Of a stretch of 64,000 nucleotides of DNA, positions 16,879 to 25,329 are shown in pieces; position 1 is the stretch's first letter; each line of letters opens with the position of its first letter. A model generated the notes under the pieces. The model was given only the letters and a program-made list of their open reading frames with translations. It was not told the DNA's origin and searched no databases. The position numbers were made by a program, and so were the translations under genes. Source of the stretch: Clostridiales bacterium (lineage in GTDB: Bacteria > Bacillota > Clostridia > Lachnospirales > Lachnospiraceae); assembly GCA_018376135.1 (NCBI GenBank), contig JAHABX010000001.1, positions 62,001-126,000 of the forward strand, read 5' to 3'.

Positions 16879-17466
16879 ATGAACAGAACAGCAGAAACAG
16901 AACGGAATACAAAGGAGACGAGGATCCGGCTCCGGCTTAATCTGGACGGAAGCGGACGCTGTGATGCACATACCGGAATCGGTTTCTTTGATCACATGCT
17001 GGACGGCTTTTCCCGGCACGGGCTTTTTGACCTGAAGGTTCGGACAGACGGAGATCTGGAGGTGGACTGTCATCATACAGTAGAGGATACGGGGATCGTA
17101 CTTGGCAGTGCCATCCGGGAGGCGGCAGGAGATAAGAAGGGGATCCGCCGCTATGGAAGCTGTATCCTTCCCATGGACGAATCTCTGGTACTGTGTGCCG
17201 TCGACCTGTCCGGCAGACCCTTTTACGTGTCGGATGCGGAATTTACGGTTCCCCGGATCGGTGATCTGGATACAGAGATGGTGAAGGAGTTTTTCTATGC
17301 CGTTTCCTACAGTGCACAGATGAATCTGCATTTTAAGGTACTGACCGGCGGCAATAACCACCATATCTGTGAAGCCATGTTCAAAGCCTTTGCAAAGGCT
17401 TTGGATGCAGCAACTTCCTTTGACGAACGAATCACCGATGTATTATCAACGAAAGGCAGTTTATAA
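16879..17466 (+). CDS. hisB: Imidazoleglycerol-phosphate dehydratase
   Basis: A monofunctional 195-residue manganese enzyme that dehydrates imidazole glycerol phosphate. It carries HTGIGFFDHMLDGFSRHG and CHHTVEDTGIVLG in the first repeat and NNHHICEAMFKAFAKAL in the second, the His-rich metal sites. The N-terminal TKETRIRL segment is also typical. No phosphatase domain is fused to it. Confidence 0.97.
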   Translation: MNRTAETERNTKETRIRLRLNLDGSGRCDAHTGIGFFDHMLDGFSRHGLFDLKVRTDGDLEVDCHHTVEDTGIVLGSAIREAAGDKKGIRRYGSCILPMDESLVLCAVDLSGRPFYVSDAEFTVPRIGDLDTEMVKEFFYAVSYSAQMNLHFKVLTGGNNHHICEAMFKAFAKALDAATSFDERITDVLSTKGSL

Positions 17467-17467
17467 G

Positions 17468-18709
17468 ATGAAGAAGAAATATTTGATTCCGGTCATGCCT
17501 CTCAGGAATGAGAAGGTAAACGGACAGGACGGAGTAAAGCTTGCAAAATTCTACAGTGACAACGGCGCAGATGCCATCTTGATCTTTGATCTTTCTGACT
17601 CCGACGAAGAGCATGAGAAAAATATCGGCATGCTGAAGGAAATGACACGGGCGGCAGAGGTTCCCGTATATGCGGGGGGACACATCCGCAGAGCAGAGGA
17701 CGTGAAGAAAATCCTCTACGCAGGCTGCAGCAGAGCGATCCTGAATTTTGGCAGGGAAAGCAATGTGGAGATGGCAGAAGAGGTGTCAAAGCGTTTTGGA
17801 AAGGAAAAGATCGGTTTCAGCATCTCAGATGAATCTCAGCTTTCCAGAACTCTGGATGACTGGGGAAGTCTGCTTCTGTGGTCCGGCTCTGACGAAGCCT
17901 GCCCCTATAAAGGAGAGATCCCGATCATCAGCGTCAGTTCTGCAGCATCTGACGAAGCCATTATCGATGTACTGTCAAACAAATGGTGCGACGGTATTGC
18001 AGCGGCATATTTTTCCACGGAAGTGGCAGATTTTATGGGACTGAAGCAAAAGGCAGCCGACCGGGGTCTGCATATGAATATTTTGGAAAGCAGCATGGAC
18101 TGGAGTGAATTAAAGCCCAACCGGGACGGACTGGTTCCTGTCATTGTACAGGATTACAAAACCTCTGAAGTGCTGATGCTTGCCTATATGAATGAAGAGG
18201 CATTTGACACCACGCTTTCCACCGGAAAGATGACTTACTGGAGCAGAAGCCGGAATGAGCTTTGGACAAAGGGCATGACCAGCGGACACTTCCAGTATCT
18301 CAAAGCCCTGTCTGTCGACTGTGACAATGACACGATCCTGGCAAAGGTAAGCCAGATAGGTGCTGCCTGCCACACCGGCAACCGCACCTGCTTCTACCGG
18401 GATATGGTCAGGAGAGAATATGACGAGACCAATCCTTTGAAGGTATTCGAGGATGTCTATGCAGTCATCATGGACCGAAAGGAGAATCCAAAGGAAGGCT
18501 CCTATACGAATTATCTCTTTGACAAGGGCATTGACAAGATTTTAAAGAAGGTAGGAGAGGAAGCGACCGAGCTGGTCATTGCAGCCAAAAATCCGGATCC
18601 GGAGGAGATCAAGTACGAACTGTCGGATTTCCTTTATCATGCCATGGTACTTATGGCGGAAAGAGGCGTGACCTGGGAGGACATTACCAGAGAGCTGGCA
18701 AACCGCTGA
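17468..18709 (+). CDS. hisI: HisIE with an N-terminal degenerate HisA/HisF-like barrel
   Basis: A 413-residue three-part protein. Residues 1 to about 205 look like a HisA/HisF TIM half-repeat fold (YAGGHIRRAEDVKKILYAG), but the catalytic Asp of the IPCLDV motif is replaced (IPVMPL). Residues about 218-318 are phosphoribosyl-AMP cyclohydrolase: MTYWSRSRNELWTKG, DCDNDTILAKV and ACHTGNRTCFY, with metal ligands intact. Residues about 325-413 are phosphoribosyl-ATP pyrophosphatase (GEEATELVIAAKN, YELSDFLYHAMVLM). It should do steps 2 and 3 of the pathway. No hisA, hisF, hisH or hisC lies nearby. The start is the ATG 2 nt after hisB. Confidence 0.9.
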   Translation: MKKKYLIPVMPLRNEKVNGQDGVKLAKFYSDNGADAILIFDLSDSDEEHEKNIGMLKEMTRAAEVPVYAGGHIRRAEDVKKILYAGCSRAILNFGRESNVEMAEEVSKRFGKEKIGFSISDESQLSRTLDDWGSLLLWSGSDEACPYKGEIPIISVSSAASDEAIIDVLSNKWCDGIAAAYFSTEVADFMGLKQKAADRGLHMNILESSMDWSELKPNRDGLVPVIVQDYKTSEVLMLAYMNEEAFDTTLSTGKMTYWSRSRNELWTKGMTSGHFQYLKALSVDCDNDTILAKVSQIGAACHTGNRTCFYRDMVRREYDETNPLKVFEDVYAVIMDRKENPKEGSYTNYLFDKGIDKILKKVGEEATELVIAAKNPDPEEIKYELSDFLYHAMVLMAERGVTWEDITRELANR

Positions 18710-18730
18710 TCTGTTTTCCGGTATGTTTTT

Positions 18731-18742
18731 GAATGTACGTTC
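18731..18742. promoter_or_regulatory. Candidate LexA (SOS) box
   Basis: GAATGTACGTTC, a near-perfect palindrome of the GAAC-N4-GTTC type seen in Firmicute SOS boxes. It resembles the operator in this window's own lexA promoter (GAAC-ATTC-GTTT). It sits 29 nt before the start of a small membrane protein. No clear -10/-35 is paired with it. Confidence 0.35.
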
Positions 18743-18770
18743 ATAAGCTTTTCAAAAAGAGGTAAAGTTT

Positions 18771-19034
18771 ATGGGTGCATACAGGGAACAGCTTTTACGG
18801 GAAACCTATGGAAGAGAGAGGGATTCGGTCTACAGCTATACAGAAGAGGAGCCCTCCGGTTTTTTCACCATATTTAAGCTGAAGTTTACGGTCTGCCTTC
18901 TGCTGTTCGCAGGATTTGCCTGGCTGAATCTGACAGGAAACAGCTTCTGCAATGTAACTGCAGAACAGATCGTGGAAGCAGTAACGGATGACAGTCTGTA
19001 CATACAGTTGTCGGAATTGGGTCTTTACGAATGA
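18771..19034 (+). CDS. Small single-pass membrane protein of unknown function
   Basis: An 87-residue protein that I do not recognise. A charged N-terminal half (MGAYREQLLRETYGRERDS) leads into one membrane helix (about residues 37-55), and then an acidic C-terminal domain. AAGAGGTAAAG supplies the ribosome site. The LexA-like palindrome upstream raises the possibility of an SOS-induced small membrane protein, comparable in layout but not in sequence to YneA-type division inhibitors; this is speculation. Confidence 0.65.
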   Translation: MGAYREQLLRETYGRERDSVYSYTEEEPSGFFTIFKLKFTVCLLLFAGFAWLNLTGNSFCNVTAEQIVEAVTDDSLYIQLSELGLYE

Positions 19035-19052
19035 GCTTTCGGGTGATAGAAT
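19024..19052 (+). promoter_or_regulatory. Extended -10 promoter for xpt
   Basis: TTTACG (19024-19029), a 17-bp spacer, then TGA-TAGAAT (19044-19052). The -35 lies in the end of the preceding small gene. The leader of about 30 nt leaves no room for a purine riboswitch. Confidence 0.5.
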
Positions 19053-19090
19053 AGTCTAAAAATCGGTAAATGGACAAAGGATAAAAGCAT

Positions 19091-19669
19091 ATGGAACTTT
19101 TGGAAAAGCGTATTCAGGAAGACGGGATTGTAAAAAAGGGAAATGTTTTAAAGGTTGACAATTTCCTGAATCATCAGATGGACATTGATCTCTTCAACGA
19201 GATGGGAAAGGAATTCAAACGGCTGTTTGCAGATAAGCCGATCAACAAGATCCTGACCATCGAGGCATCCGGAATCGGAATTGCCTGTGTAGTCGCACAG
19301 TATTTCCACGTGCCGGTGGTATTTGCAAAGAAGACCCAGAGCATCAACATCGACGGAGAGGTATACAGCACGAAGATAGAATCCTTCACACATAAGAGAA
19401 CCTATGACGTGATCGTATCCAGAAAGTATCTGGGTCCGGCGGATCATATTCTGATCATCGATGATTTCCTTGCCAACGGCTGTGCAGTCAACGGGCTGAT
19501 CGATATTATCGAGCATGCAGGTGCAACGGTAGAAGGCGTCGGGATCGCCATTGAAAAGGGACAGCAGGTCGGCGGAAAGCTGCTGCGTGAAAAGGGATAT
19601 CAGGTAGAATCTCTTGCGATCATTGACAGTATGGATGATGAGAAGGGAACCATCCAGTTCAGACATTAA
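19091..19669 (+). CDS. xpt: Xanthine phosphoribosyltransferase
   Basis: Salvages xanthine to XMP using PRPP. The 192-residue protein begins MELLEKRIQEDG and has LNHQMDIDL. The PRPP-binding motif is ILIIDDFLANGCAVNGL, and VFAKKTQS follows ASGIGIA, all typical of Xpt rather than adenine or hypoxanthine enzymes. It is monocistronic, with its own promoter and a following hairpin terminator. It lacks the guanine riboswitch that often controls xpt in Bacillus. Confidence 0.95.
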   Translation: MELLEKRIQEDGIVKKGNVLKVDNFLNHQMDIDLFNEMGKEFKRLFADKPINKILTIEASGIGIACVVAQYFHVPVVFAKKTQSINIDGEVYSTKIESFTHKRTYDVIVSRKYLGPADHILIIDDFLANGCAVNGLIDIIEHAGATVEGVGIAIEKGQQVGGKLLREKGYQVESLAIIDSMDDEKGTIQFRH

Positions 19670-19686
19670 TACAGGATATATGCAGG

Positions 19687-19724
19687 CGGCTGACCGTGCC
19701 TTATCAGTACGGTCAGCCGTTTTC
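19687..19724 (+). terminator. Rho-independent terminator of xpt
   Basis: Perfect 11-bp stem CGGCTGACCGT (19687-19697) / ACGGTCAGCCG (19709-19719), an 11-nt loop and a short TTTT tail at 19720-19723. Confidence 0.8.
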
Positions 19725-19761
19725 AGTGTTATGAACGGCTTTTGAGAGCCGCACAACCTCC

Positions 19762-19790
19762 TTGTTGTTTTGGGGACTTTGTGATAAGAT
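19762..19790 (+). promoter_or_regulatory. Extended -10 promoter for the membrane protein/MATE operon
   Basis: TTGTTG (19762-19767), a 17-bp spacer and TAAGAT (19785-19790) with TGA just before the -10. It lies between the xpt terminator and the start at 19819. Confidence 0.55.
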
Positions 19791-19818
19791 AGACAAAAAC
19801 GGAAAGAAGGAACTGACT

Positions 19819-21411
19819 ATGAAATTAAAAATAAAACTGCTTCTTACAGTCCTGGCTGTGATTGCAGCGGCAGTTTACTATTATGTGACCATTCCGGCGC
19901 TGAATATTCACTCCGGCGGCTTTTGGGTGTTTATCATCTCTCTGGTCATTGTACTGACCATTCTGTTCGGATCCAGGAAGCTTAAGGACGGATATGCGCT
20001 GAAGGAGGTACGGTCTCTGAAGGTGGGCTTTGTGATCACCGGCATTCTGGTCGTGATCTATGTGGCCGGCAGCATTCTGTCTTCCCCCATCGTTAATGCG
20101 AAGAAGTATCACTCCCTTCTCCCGATCCAGGAGGGAAACTTTACAGAGGATATCGAAGAGGTGGATTACAACGAGATTCCGCTTCTGGATAAAAACTCTG
20201 CAGAGCTTCTGGGAAACCGCAAGATGGGATCTCTGGTGGATATGGTATCCCAGTTTGAGGTAAGCTCTCTCTACACTCAGATCAATTATCAGGGAAAGCC
20301 GGTACGTGTAACTCCTCTGGTCTACGCAAGCCCGATCAAATGGCTGACCAATATGAGTGAAGGTATCCCTGCATATATGATGATCGATATGACTACCCAG
20401 GATACGGAATGTGTACGTCTGGAAAATGGCGGAATCCGGTATTCCCAGGCGGAGTATTTTAACCGGAACATCTACCGGCATCTCAGATTCCGTTATCCTA
20501 CGTTTATCTTTGATAAGCTGAGCTTTGAGATCGACGAGGAAGGAACTCCTTACTGGATCTGTCCGGTCAAGAAATATAATATCGGACTGTTCGGAGGCCA
20601 GACTATCGGAAAGGTAGTTCTCTGCAATGCGGTTACCGGAGAGACCTCCTGCTATGAGATCGAAGACTGCCCGCAGTGGGTGGATTCTGTGTATTCTGCC
20701 AGTCTGCTGATCCAGCTTTATGATTATTACGGACTGTATACCAATGGATTTTTCAACAGTGTACTGGGGCAGAAGGGATGTCTGCAGACGACAGACGGCT
20801 ACAACTATCTTGCCATGGAAGATGATGTGTGGGTCTATACGGGAATCACGTCCGTAAGCGGCGACCAGTCCAATGTGGGCTTTGTGCTTATGAACCAGCG
20901 TACGATGGAAGCAAGGTACTATTCCTGCCCGGGTGCGGAAGAATATTCTGCTATGTATTCCGCAGAGGGTCAGGTGCAGAATCTGGGTTATCATGCCACC
21001 TTCCCGCTGCTTTTGAATGTGGCGGATGAGCCTACCTATTTTATGGCACTGAAGGATGATGCCGGACTGGTGAAGAAATATGCCATGGTCAATATCACCA
21101 AATATCAGAATGTTGCCATTGGTGATACGGTGGCGGACTGTGAAAAGTCCTATATTAATCTTTTGAAAACCAATGGAATTACCAAAGAACCTGCAGCAGA
21201 AACGGAGAAGGTCTCCGGAATCATTGAAACTGCAGCACCGGTAGTTCTGGAAGGAACTTCCCATTATTATGTGGTGCTCACGGGCCGTGATATGATCTTT
21301 GATGTGAATGTCAGTGAGTTTCCGCAGATGATACGGTACAAAGAGGGCGATCAGATTACGCTGGAATATACCGCAGGTGAAGAGCTTCAGAATGTTGTGG
21401 GAATCTTATGA
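19819..21411 (+). CDS. Large membrane-anchored extracytoplasmic protein, unknown
   Basis: A 530-residue protein with three hydrophobic helices in the first 105 residues and a long exposed domain after residue 110. It contains tyrosine-rich stretches and repeated patterns such as PYWICPVKKYNIGLFGGQTIG and KVVLCNAVTGE that loosely recall PepSY-type folds. I do not recognise an enzyme motif. ATG 19819 follows AAGAAGGAA; an in-frame upstream TTG at 19762 lies within the promoter. It overlaps the MATE gene by 4 bp, so the two are co-expressed. Confidence 0.7.
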   Translation: MKLKIKLLLTVLAVIAAAVYYYVTIPALNIHSGGFWVFIISLVIVLTILFGSRKLKDGYALKEVRSLKVGFVITGILVVIYVAGSILSSPIVNAKKYHSLLPIQEGNFTEDIEEVDYNEIPLLDKNSAELLGNRKMGSLVDMVSQFEVSSLYTQINYQGKPVRVTPLVYASPIKWLTNMSEGIPAYMMIDMTTQDTECVRLENGGIRYSQAEYFNRNIYRHLRFRYPTFIFDKLSFEIDEEGTPYWICPVKKYNIGLFGGQTIGKVVLCNAVTGETSCYEIEDCPQWVDSVYSASLLIQLYDYYGLYTNGFFNSVLGQKGCLQTTDGYNYLAMEDDVWVYTGITSVSGDQSNVGFVLMNQRTMEARYYSCPGAEEYSAMYSAEGQVQNLGYHATFPLLLNVADEPTYFMALKDDAGLVKKYAMVNITKYQNVAIGDTVADCEKSYINLLKTNGITKEPAAETEKVSGIIETAAPVVLEGTSHYYVVLTGRDMIFDVNVSEFPQMIRYKEGDQITLEYTAGEELQNVVGIL

Positions 21412-22745
21412 AAGACCTGACAGAAGGTTCTTCGTTTAAAAATATTGTTTTGTTTTCTCTTCCCATGCTGTGCAGTATTATTTTTCAGCAGATGTATAAT
21501 ATTGCAGACAGTGTAATCGTCGGAAAATATGCCGGAGTGGAAGAGCTGGCTGCAGTCGGTGCTTCCTACCCGGTTACGGTTCTGTTTCTGGCGGTCGCCG
21601 TCGGTGCGGGAGTCGGAACCAGTGTGGTGGCAGGTATGCTTTTCGGCTCCCGGGAATACCGGGACCTGAAAAGCACCATATATACCGCTTTTACGTCCAT
21701 GATGCTCCTGTCCCTGCTGCTGGTGCTTATTGGCAGTCTTGCATGCGGCTGGATTCTGGACGTTTTGAAGACACCTGAGAACATATGGCTGGATTCCAGA
21801 GATTATCTTCGGATCTACATATGGGGTATGCCGTTTCTGTTCCTGTATAATATATCCAATTCCATATTTCAGGCACTGGGTGACAGCAAGACGCCGCTGA
21901 AGCTTTTGATTTTTTCATCTGTCCTGAACGTGGTTCTGGATTATGTGTTCGTGGCAGAATATCACTGGGATGTTCAGGGTGTGGCATGGGCAACATTTCT
22001 GGCACAGGGACTGGCGTCCGTACTGGCATTTGTGATTTTGTTGAGAAAATTAAAGGAGCTTCCGGTGGGAGGCAGAACACCTCTGTTTGAAGCCGCGAAA
22101 TTCCGGCGTATTCTGATCTTTGCAGTTCCCAGTATCATGCAGCAGTCCTTTGTATCGGTGGGTCAGCTTATGATCCAGGGCGTGATCAACGGATTCGGCT
22201 ATGATGTGATTGCAGGATTTTCTGCTGCCTATCGAATCAATACATTTGTCATCTCCTCCGTGGTTACCATGGGAAATGCACTTTCCGGATTTGCTTCCCA
22301 GAATTATGGGGCAGGATATATGAAGCGTGTAAAAGAAGGCATGAGGGCCTCCATGCTCCTGACCGTCAGCTTTTCCCTGGTGGCAATCGCTGCAGTATAT
22401 CTGGGAGGACATAAAATGATGGGATTGTTCCTGGAAGCGCCTTACAATCAGGGGGTTATGGACAGCGGCATCCGTTTTCTCTGGATCGTGGCGCCCTCCT
22501 ATATCATGCTGACGGTCAAGACCATTATCGACAATATGCTGAAAGGTGTGGGGCAGATCCGTGCATTTACGATCACGACTTTTGTGGATCTGATCATCCG
22601 CGTAGGTTTTGTCTATGCTTTCGCGGGAATACTGGGTTACGGAGCTGTCTGCTGGGCTTATCCGTGCGGATATACACTGGGAGCGATCGTATCCTGGTGT
22701 CTGATGAAGCTGTGGGACAAAAGCATCTCCCCGCAGTCGGTATAA
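21408..22745 (+). CDS. MATE-family efflux transporter
   Basis: A 445-residue protein with 12 predicted membrane helices in two similar halves. MATE signatures include FSLPMLCSIIFQQMYNIADSVIVGKYAG at the first helix and the matched FAVPSIMQQSFVSVGQLMIQGVING region at the start of the second half. It probably exports cationic compounds using a Na+ or H+ gradient; the substrate is not predictable. Its start codon overlaps the preceding stop (ATGA). Confidence 0.92.
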   Translation: MKDLTEGSSFKNIVLFSLPMLCSIIFQQMYNIADSVIVGKYAGVEELAAVGASYPVTVLFLAVAVGAGVGTSVVAGMLFGSREYRDLKSTIYTAFTSMMLLSLLLVLIGSLACGWILDVLKTPENIWLDSRDYLRIYIWGMPFLFLYNISNSIFQALGDSKTPLKLLIFSSVLNVVLDYVFVAEYHWDVQGVAWATFLAQGLASVLAFVILLRKLKELPVGGRTPLFEAAKFRRILIFAVPSIMQQSFVSVGQLMIQGVINGFGYDVIAGFSAAYRINTFVISSVVTMGNALSGFASQNYGAGYMKRVKEGMRASMLLTVSFSLVAIAAVYLGGHKMMGLFLEAPYNQGVMDSGIRFLWIVAPSYIMLTVKTIIDNMLKGVGQIRAFTITTFVDLIIRVGFVYAFAGILGYGAVCWAYPCGYTLGAIVSWCLMKLWDKSISPQSV

Positions 22746-22775
22746 TATGATATTTCAGTAAAAGAAAGAGGTAAT

Positions 22776-24635
22776 ATGAGAAAATTAGCGTTAAGTGATG
22801 AAATACTGCTGAACATAGAAAAACCGGCCCGCTATATCGGCGGGGAGGTCAATGCAGTGATGAAAGACAAAGAGAACATCGATATCCGTTTTGCCATGTG
22901 CTTTCCGGATGTCTATGAGATTGGCATGTCCCATCTGGGAATCCAGATTTTGTATGATATGTTCAACCAAAGAGAGGATATCTGGTGCGAACGGGTCTAC
23001 TCTCCCTGGACAGATATGGATCAGGTGATGCGTAAGAATCATATTCCCCTGTTTGCTCTGGAATCTCAGGATCCGGTTAAGGATTTTGATTTTCTCGGAA
23101 TCACGATCCAGTACGAGATGTGCTATACCAATATTCTTCAGGTACTGGATCTGGCTCAGATTCCCATGCTGGCATCGGAGCGAACGAAGGAGCATCCCTT
23201 TGTCATTGGCGGCGGTCCCTGCTCCTATAATCCGGAGCCGCTGGCAGAATATTTTGACATGTTCTATATCGGAGAGGGTGAGACACAGTATTTCCGCCTG
23301 ATGGATCTGTATAAGGTATGGAAGGCAGCCGGAACGGACAGAGAAGATTTTCTCCGTCAGGCTGCGCAGATTCCGGGAATCTATGTGCCGTCCCTCTATG
23401 AGGTCACCTATCAGGAAGACGGCACCATTGCAGCTATGGTGCCAAACTGCCCGGAAGCACCGGAAAAGGTGAAAAAGCAGCTTGTACTGGATGTGACCCA
23501 TACCTTTTATCCCCAAAAGCCGGTGGTGCCCTTTATCAAGGCGACTCAGGACCGGGTCGTGCTGGAGATCCAGCGAGGATGTATCCGCGGCTGCCGTTTC
23601 TGTCAGGCAGGTATGCTGTACCGTCCCACCAGAGAACGCGAGCTTCAGATGCTGAAGGATTCTGCCTGCGCCATGCTGAAAAATACAGGACATGAGGAGA
23701 TCTCCCTAAGCTCCTTAAGCTCCAGCGATTACTCTCAGCTGGGAGAGCTGGTCAGCTTCCTGATCGATGAGTTCGGCTCCCGGGGAATCAATATCTCTCT
23801 GCCTTCCCTGAGAATCGATGCCTTTTCACTCGATGTTATGAGCAAGGTGCAGGATGTGAGAAAGAGCAGCCTGACCTTCGCACCGGAAGCAGGCTCCCAG
23901 AGACTTCGGGATGTGATCAACAAGGGTCTGACCGAGGAAGTGATCCTGGAGGGCGCCGGACAGGCATTCGAGGGCGGCTGGAACCGGGTAAAGCTGTATT
24001 TTATGCTGGGGCTTCCCACTGAGACCGAGGAAGACAGGAAGGGGATCGCCTGGCTGGCGGAAAAGATCGCCAAGCGGTATTATGAGGTTCCGAAGGAGCA
24101 AAGAAACGGCAAATGCCAGATCGTAGTCAGTACCTCCTTCTTTGTTCCCAAGCCGTTTACACCGTTCCAGTGGGCACAGATGTGCACGAAAGAGGAATTC
24201 CTCAACCGCGCTTATGTGGTCAATCATGAGATCAAGGATCAGCTGAACCGAAAGAGCATCAAGTATAACTGGCATGAAGCAGATGTGACCGTCCTTGAGG
24301 GGATCCTGGCAAGAGGTGACCGAAAGGTTGGCGCAGCCATCCGAAAAGCCTATGAAAAGGGATGTCTGTTCGATTCCTGGACGGAATATTTCAAAAATGA
24401 CCTTTGGATGGAGGCTTTTCAGGAATGCGGCATTGATGTGGATTTCTATACAACAAGAAAACGTGCCATGGACGAAGTATTCCCATGGGATTTTATTGAT
24501 ATCGGCGTCAGCCGTAAGTTTTTAGAAAAGGAATGGGAACGCGCCATGGAAGGTACCGTGACAAAGAACTGCCGTCAGGGCTGTTCCGGCTGTGGAGCCG
24601 CTGCTTTCGGAGGAGGTGTCTGCTATGAACATTAG
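22776..24635 (+). CDS. TIGR03960-family B12-binding-like radical SAM protein
   Basis: A 619-residue protein with an N-terminal cobalamin-binding-like Rossmann domain and the radical SAM cluster motif RGCIRGCRFCQAGMLYRP near residue 265. A C-terminal extension ends CRQGCSGCGAAAFGGGVC, which has extra cysteines that may bind another cluster. This family pairs with the TIGR03936 protein (next gene, overlapping), and both are found near RNase E/G and L21 in Firmicutes; the reaction is unknown. AGAGGT precedes the ATG. Confidence 0.9.
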   Translation: MRKLALSDEILLNIEKPARYIGGEVNAVMKDKENIDIRFAMCFPDVYEIGMSHLGIQILYDMFNQREDIWCERVYSPWTDMDQVMRKNHIPLFALESQDPVKDFDFLGITIQYEMCYTNILQVLDLAQIPMLASERTKEHPFVIGGGPCSYNPEPLAEYFDMFYIGEGETQYFRLMDLYKVWKAAGTDREDFLRQAAQIPGIYVPSLYEVTYQEDGTIAAMVPNCPEAPEKVKKQLVLDVTHTFYPQKPVVPFIKATQDRVVLEIQRGCIRGCRFCQAGMLYRPTRERELQMLKDSACAMLKNTGHEEISLSSLSSSDYSQLGELVSFLIDEFGSRGINISLPSLRIDAFSLDVMSKVQDVRKSSLTFAPEAGSQRLRDVINKGLTEEVILEGAGQAFEGGWNRVKLYFMLGLPTETEEDRKGIAWLAEKIAKRYYEVPKEQRNGKCQIVVSTSFFVPKPFTPFQWAQMCTKEEFLNRAYVVNHEIKDQLNRKSIKYNWHEADVTVLEGILARGDRKVGAAIRKAYEKGCLFDSWTEYFKNDLWMEAFQECGIDVDFYTTRKRAMDEVFPWDFIDIGVSRKFLEKEWERAMEGTVTKNCRQGCSGCGAAAFGGGVCYEH

Positions 24636-25329
24636 GGTAAAATTCCGTAAATACGGCTGTCTGAAATTTATCGGTCATCTGGATGTGATGCGGTATTTCC
24701 AGAAAGCCATGCGCCGCGCTGACATGGATATGTGTTATTCGGAAGGCTTCAGTCCTCACATGATCATGTCCTTTGCAGCTCCGCTTGGAGTCGGACTGAC
24801 CAGTGACGGCGAATATATGGATATTTCCGTGAAGAGCAGCCCCTCCTCCGCGGAAGCAGTGGAGCGTCTGAACGGAGTCATGGCTGAGGGCATCGACGTG
24901 ATCAGCTGGCGGATGCTTCCGGAAAACAGCAAAAATGCCATGTCCATCGTGGCTGCTGCGGATTATGAGGTCCGCTTCCGGGACGGATACGAACTGGAAG
25001 AGGGCTGGGAAGGGAAGTTTTTGAGCTTTCTTGCACAGCCGGAGATCCGAATCGTAAAAGAGACAAAGAAGGGACAGCAGGAAGTGGATATCCGTCCATG
25101 GGTCTATGCCTGTGATGTTAAGGATGGTGTGATCTCTCTGCAGGTATCGACCGGAAGCGTACACAATCTGAAGCCGGAGCTTCTGATGCAGGCATTCGGA
25201 CAGTGGCTGGGAACGCAGATTCCGGCATTGACCCTGCTGGTACATCGAAAGGAAATATATGCAGATCAGGGAGCAGAAGGGAACCGACGGCTTGTGACCC
25301 TGGAAGCATTGGGAGAAGAAATTGGATAA
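24625..25329 (+). CDS. TIGR03936/DUF2344 radical-SAM-associated protein
   Basis: A 234-residue protein without its own cysteine cluster. It shows the DUF2344 pattern: MNIRVKFRKYGCLKFIGHLDVMRYFQKAMRRA and YSEGFSPHMIMSFAAPLGVG. It is thought to partner the radical SAM protein encoded just upstream, and in some genomes the two are fused. ATG 24625 is chosen for AGGAGG at 24611-24616; the genes overlap by 11 bp. Its stop overlaps the RNase E/G start by 8 bp. Confidence 0.88.
   Translation: MNIRVKFRKYGCLKFIGHLDVMRYFQKAMRRADMDMCYSEGFSPHMIMSFAAPLGVGLTSDGEYMDISVKSSPSSAEAVERLNGVMAEGIDVISWRMLPENSKNAMSIVAAADYEVRFRDGYELEEGWEGKFLSFLAQPEIRIVKETKKGQQEVDIRPWVYACDVKDGVISLQVSTGSVHNLKPELLMQAFGQWLGTQIPALTLLVHRKEIYADQGAEGNRRLVTLEALGEEIG

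Noticed and set aside
19035..19090. Guanine riboswitch before xpt
   Set aside because: There are only about 30 nt between promoter and start, without the conserved three-way junction sequence.
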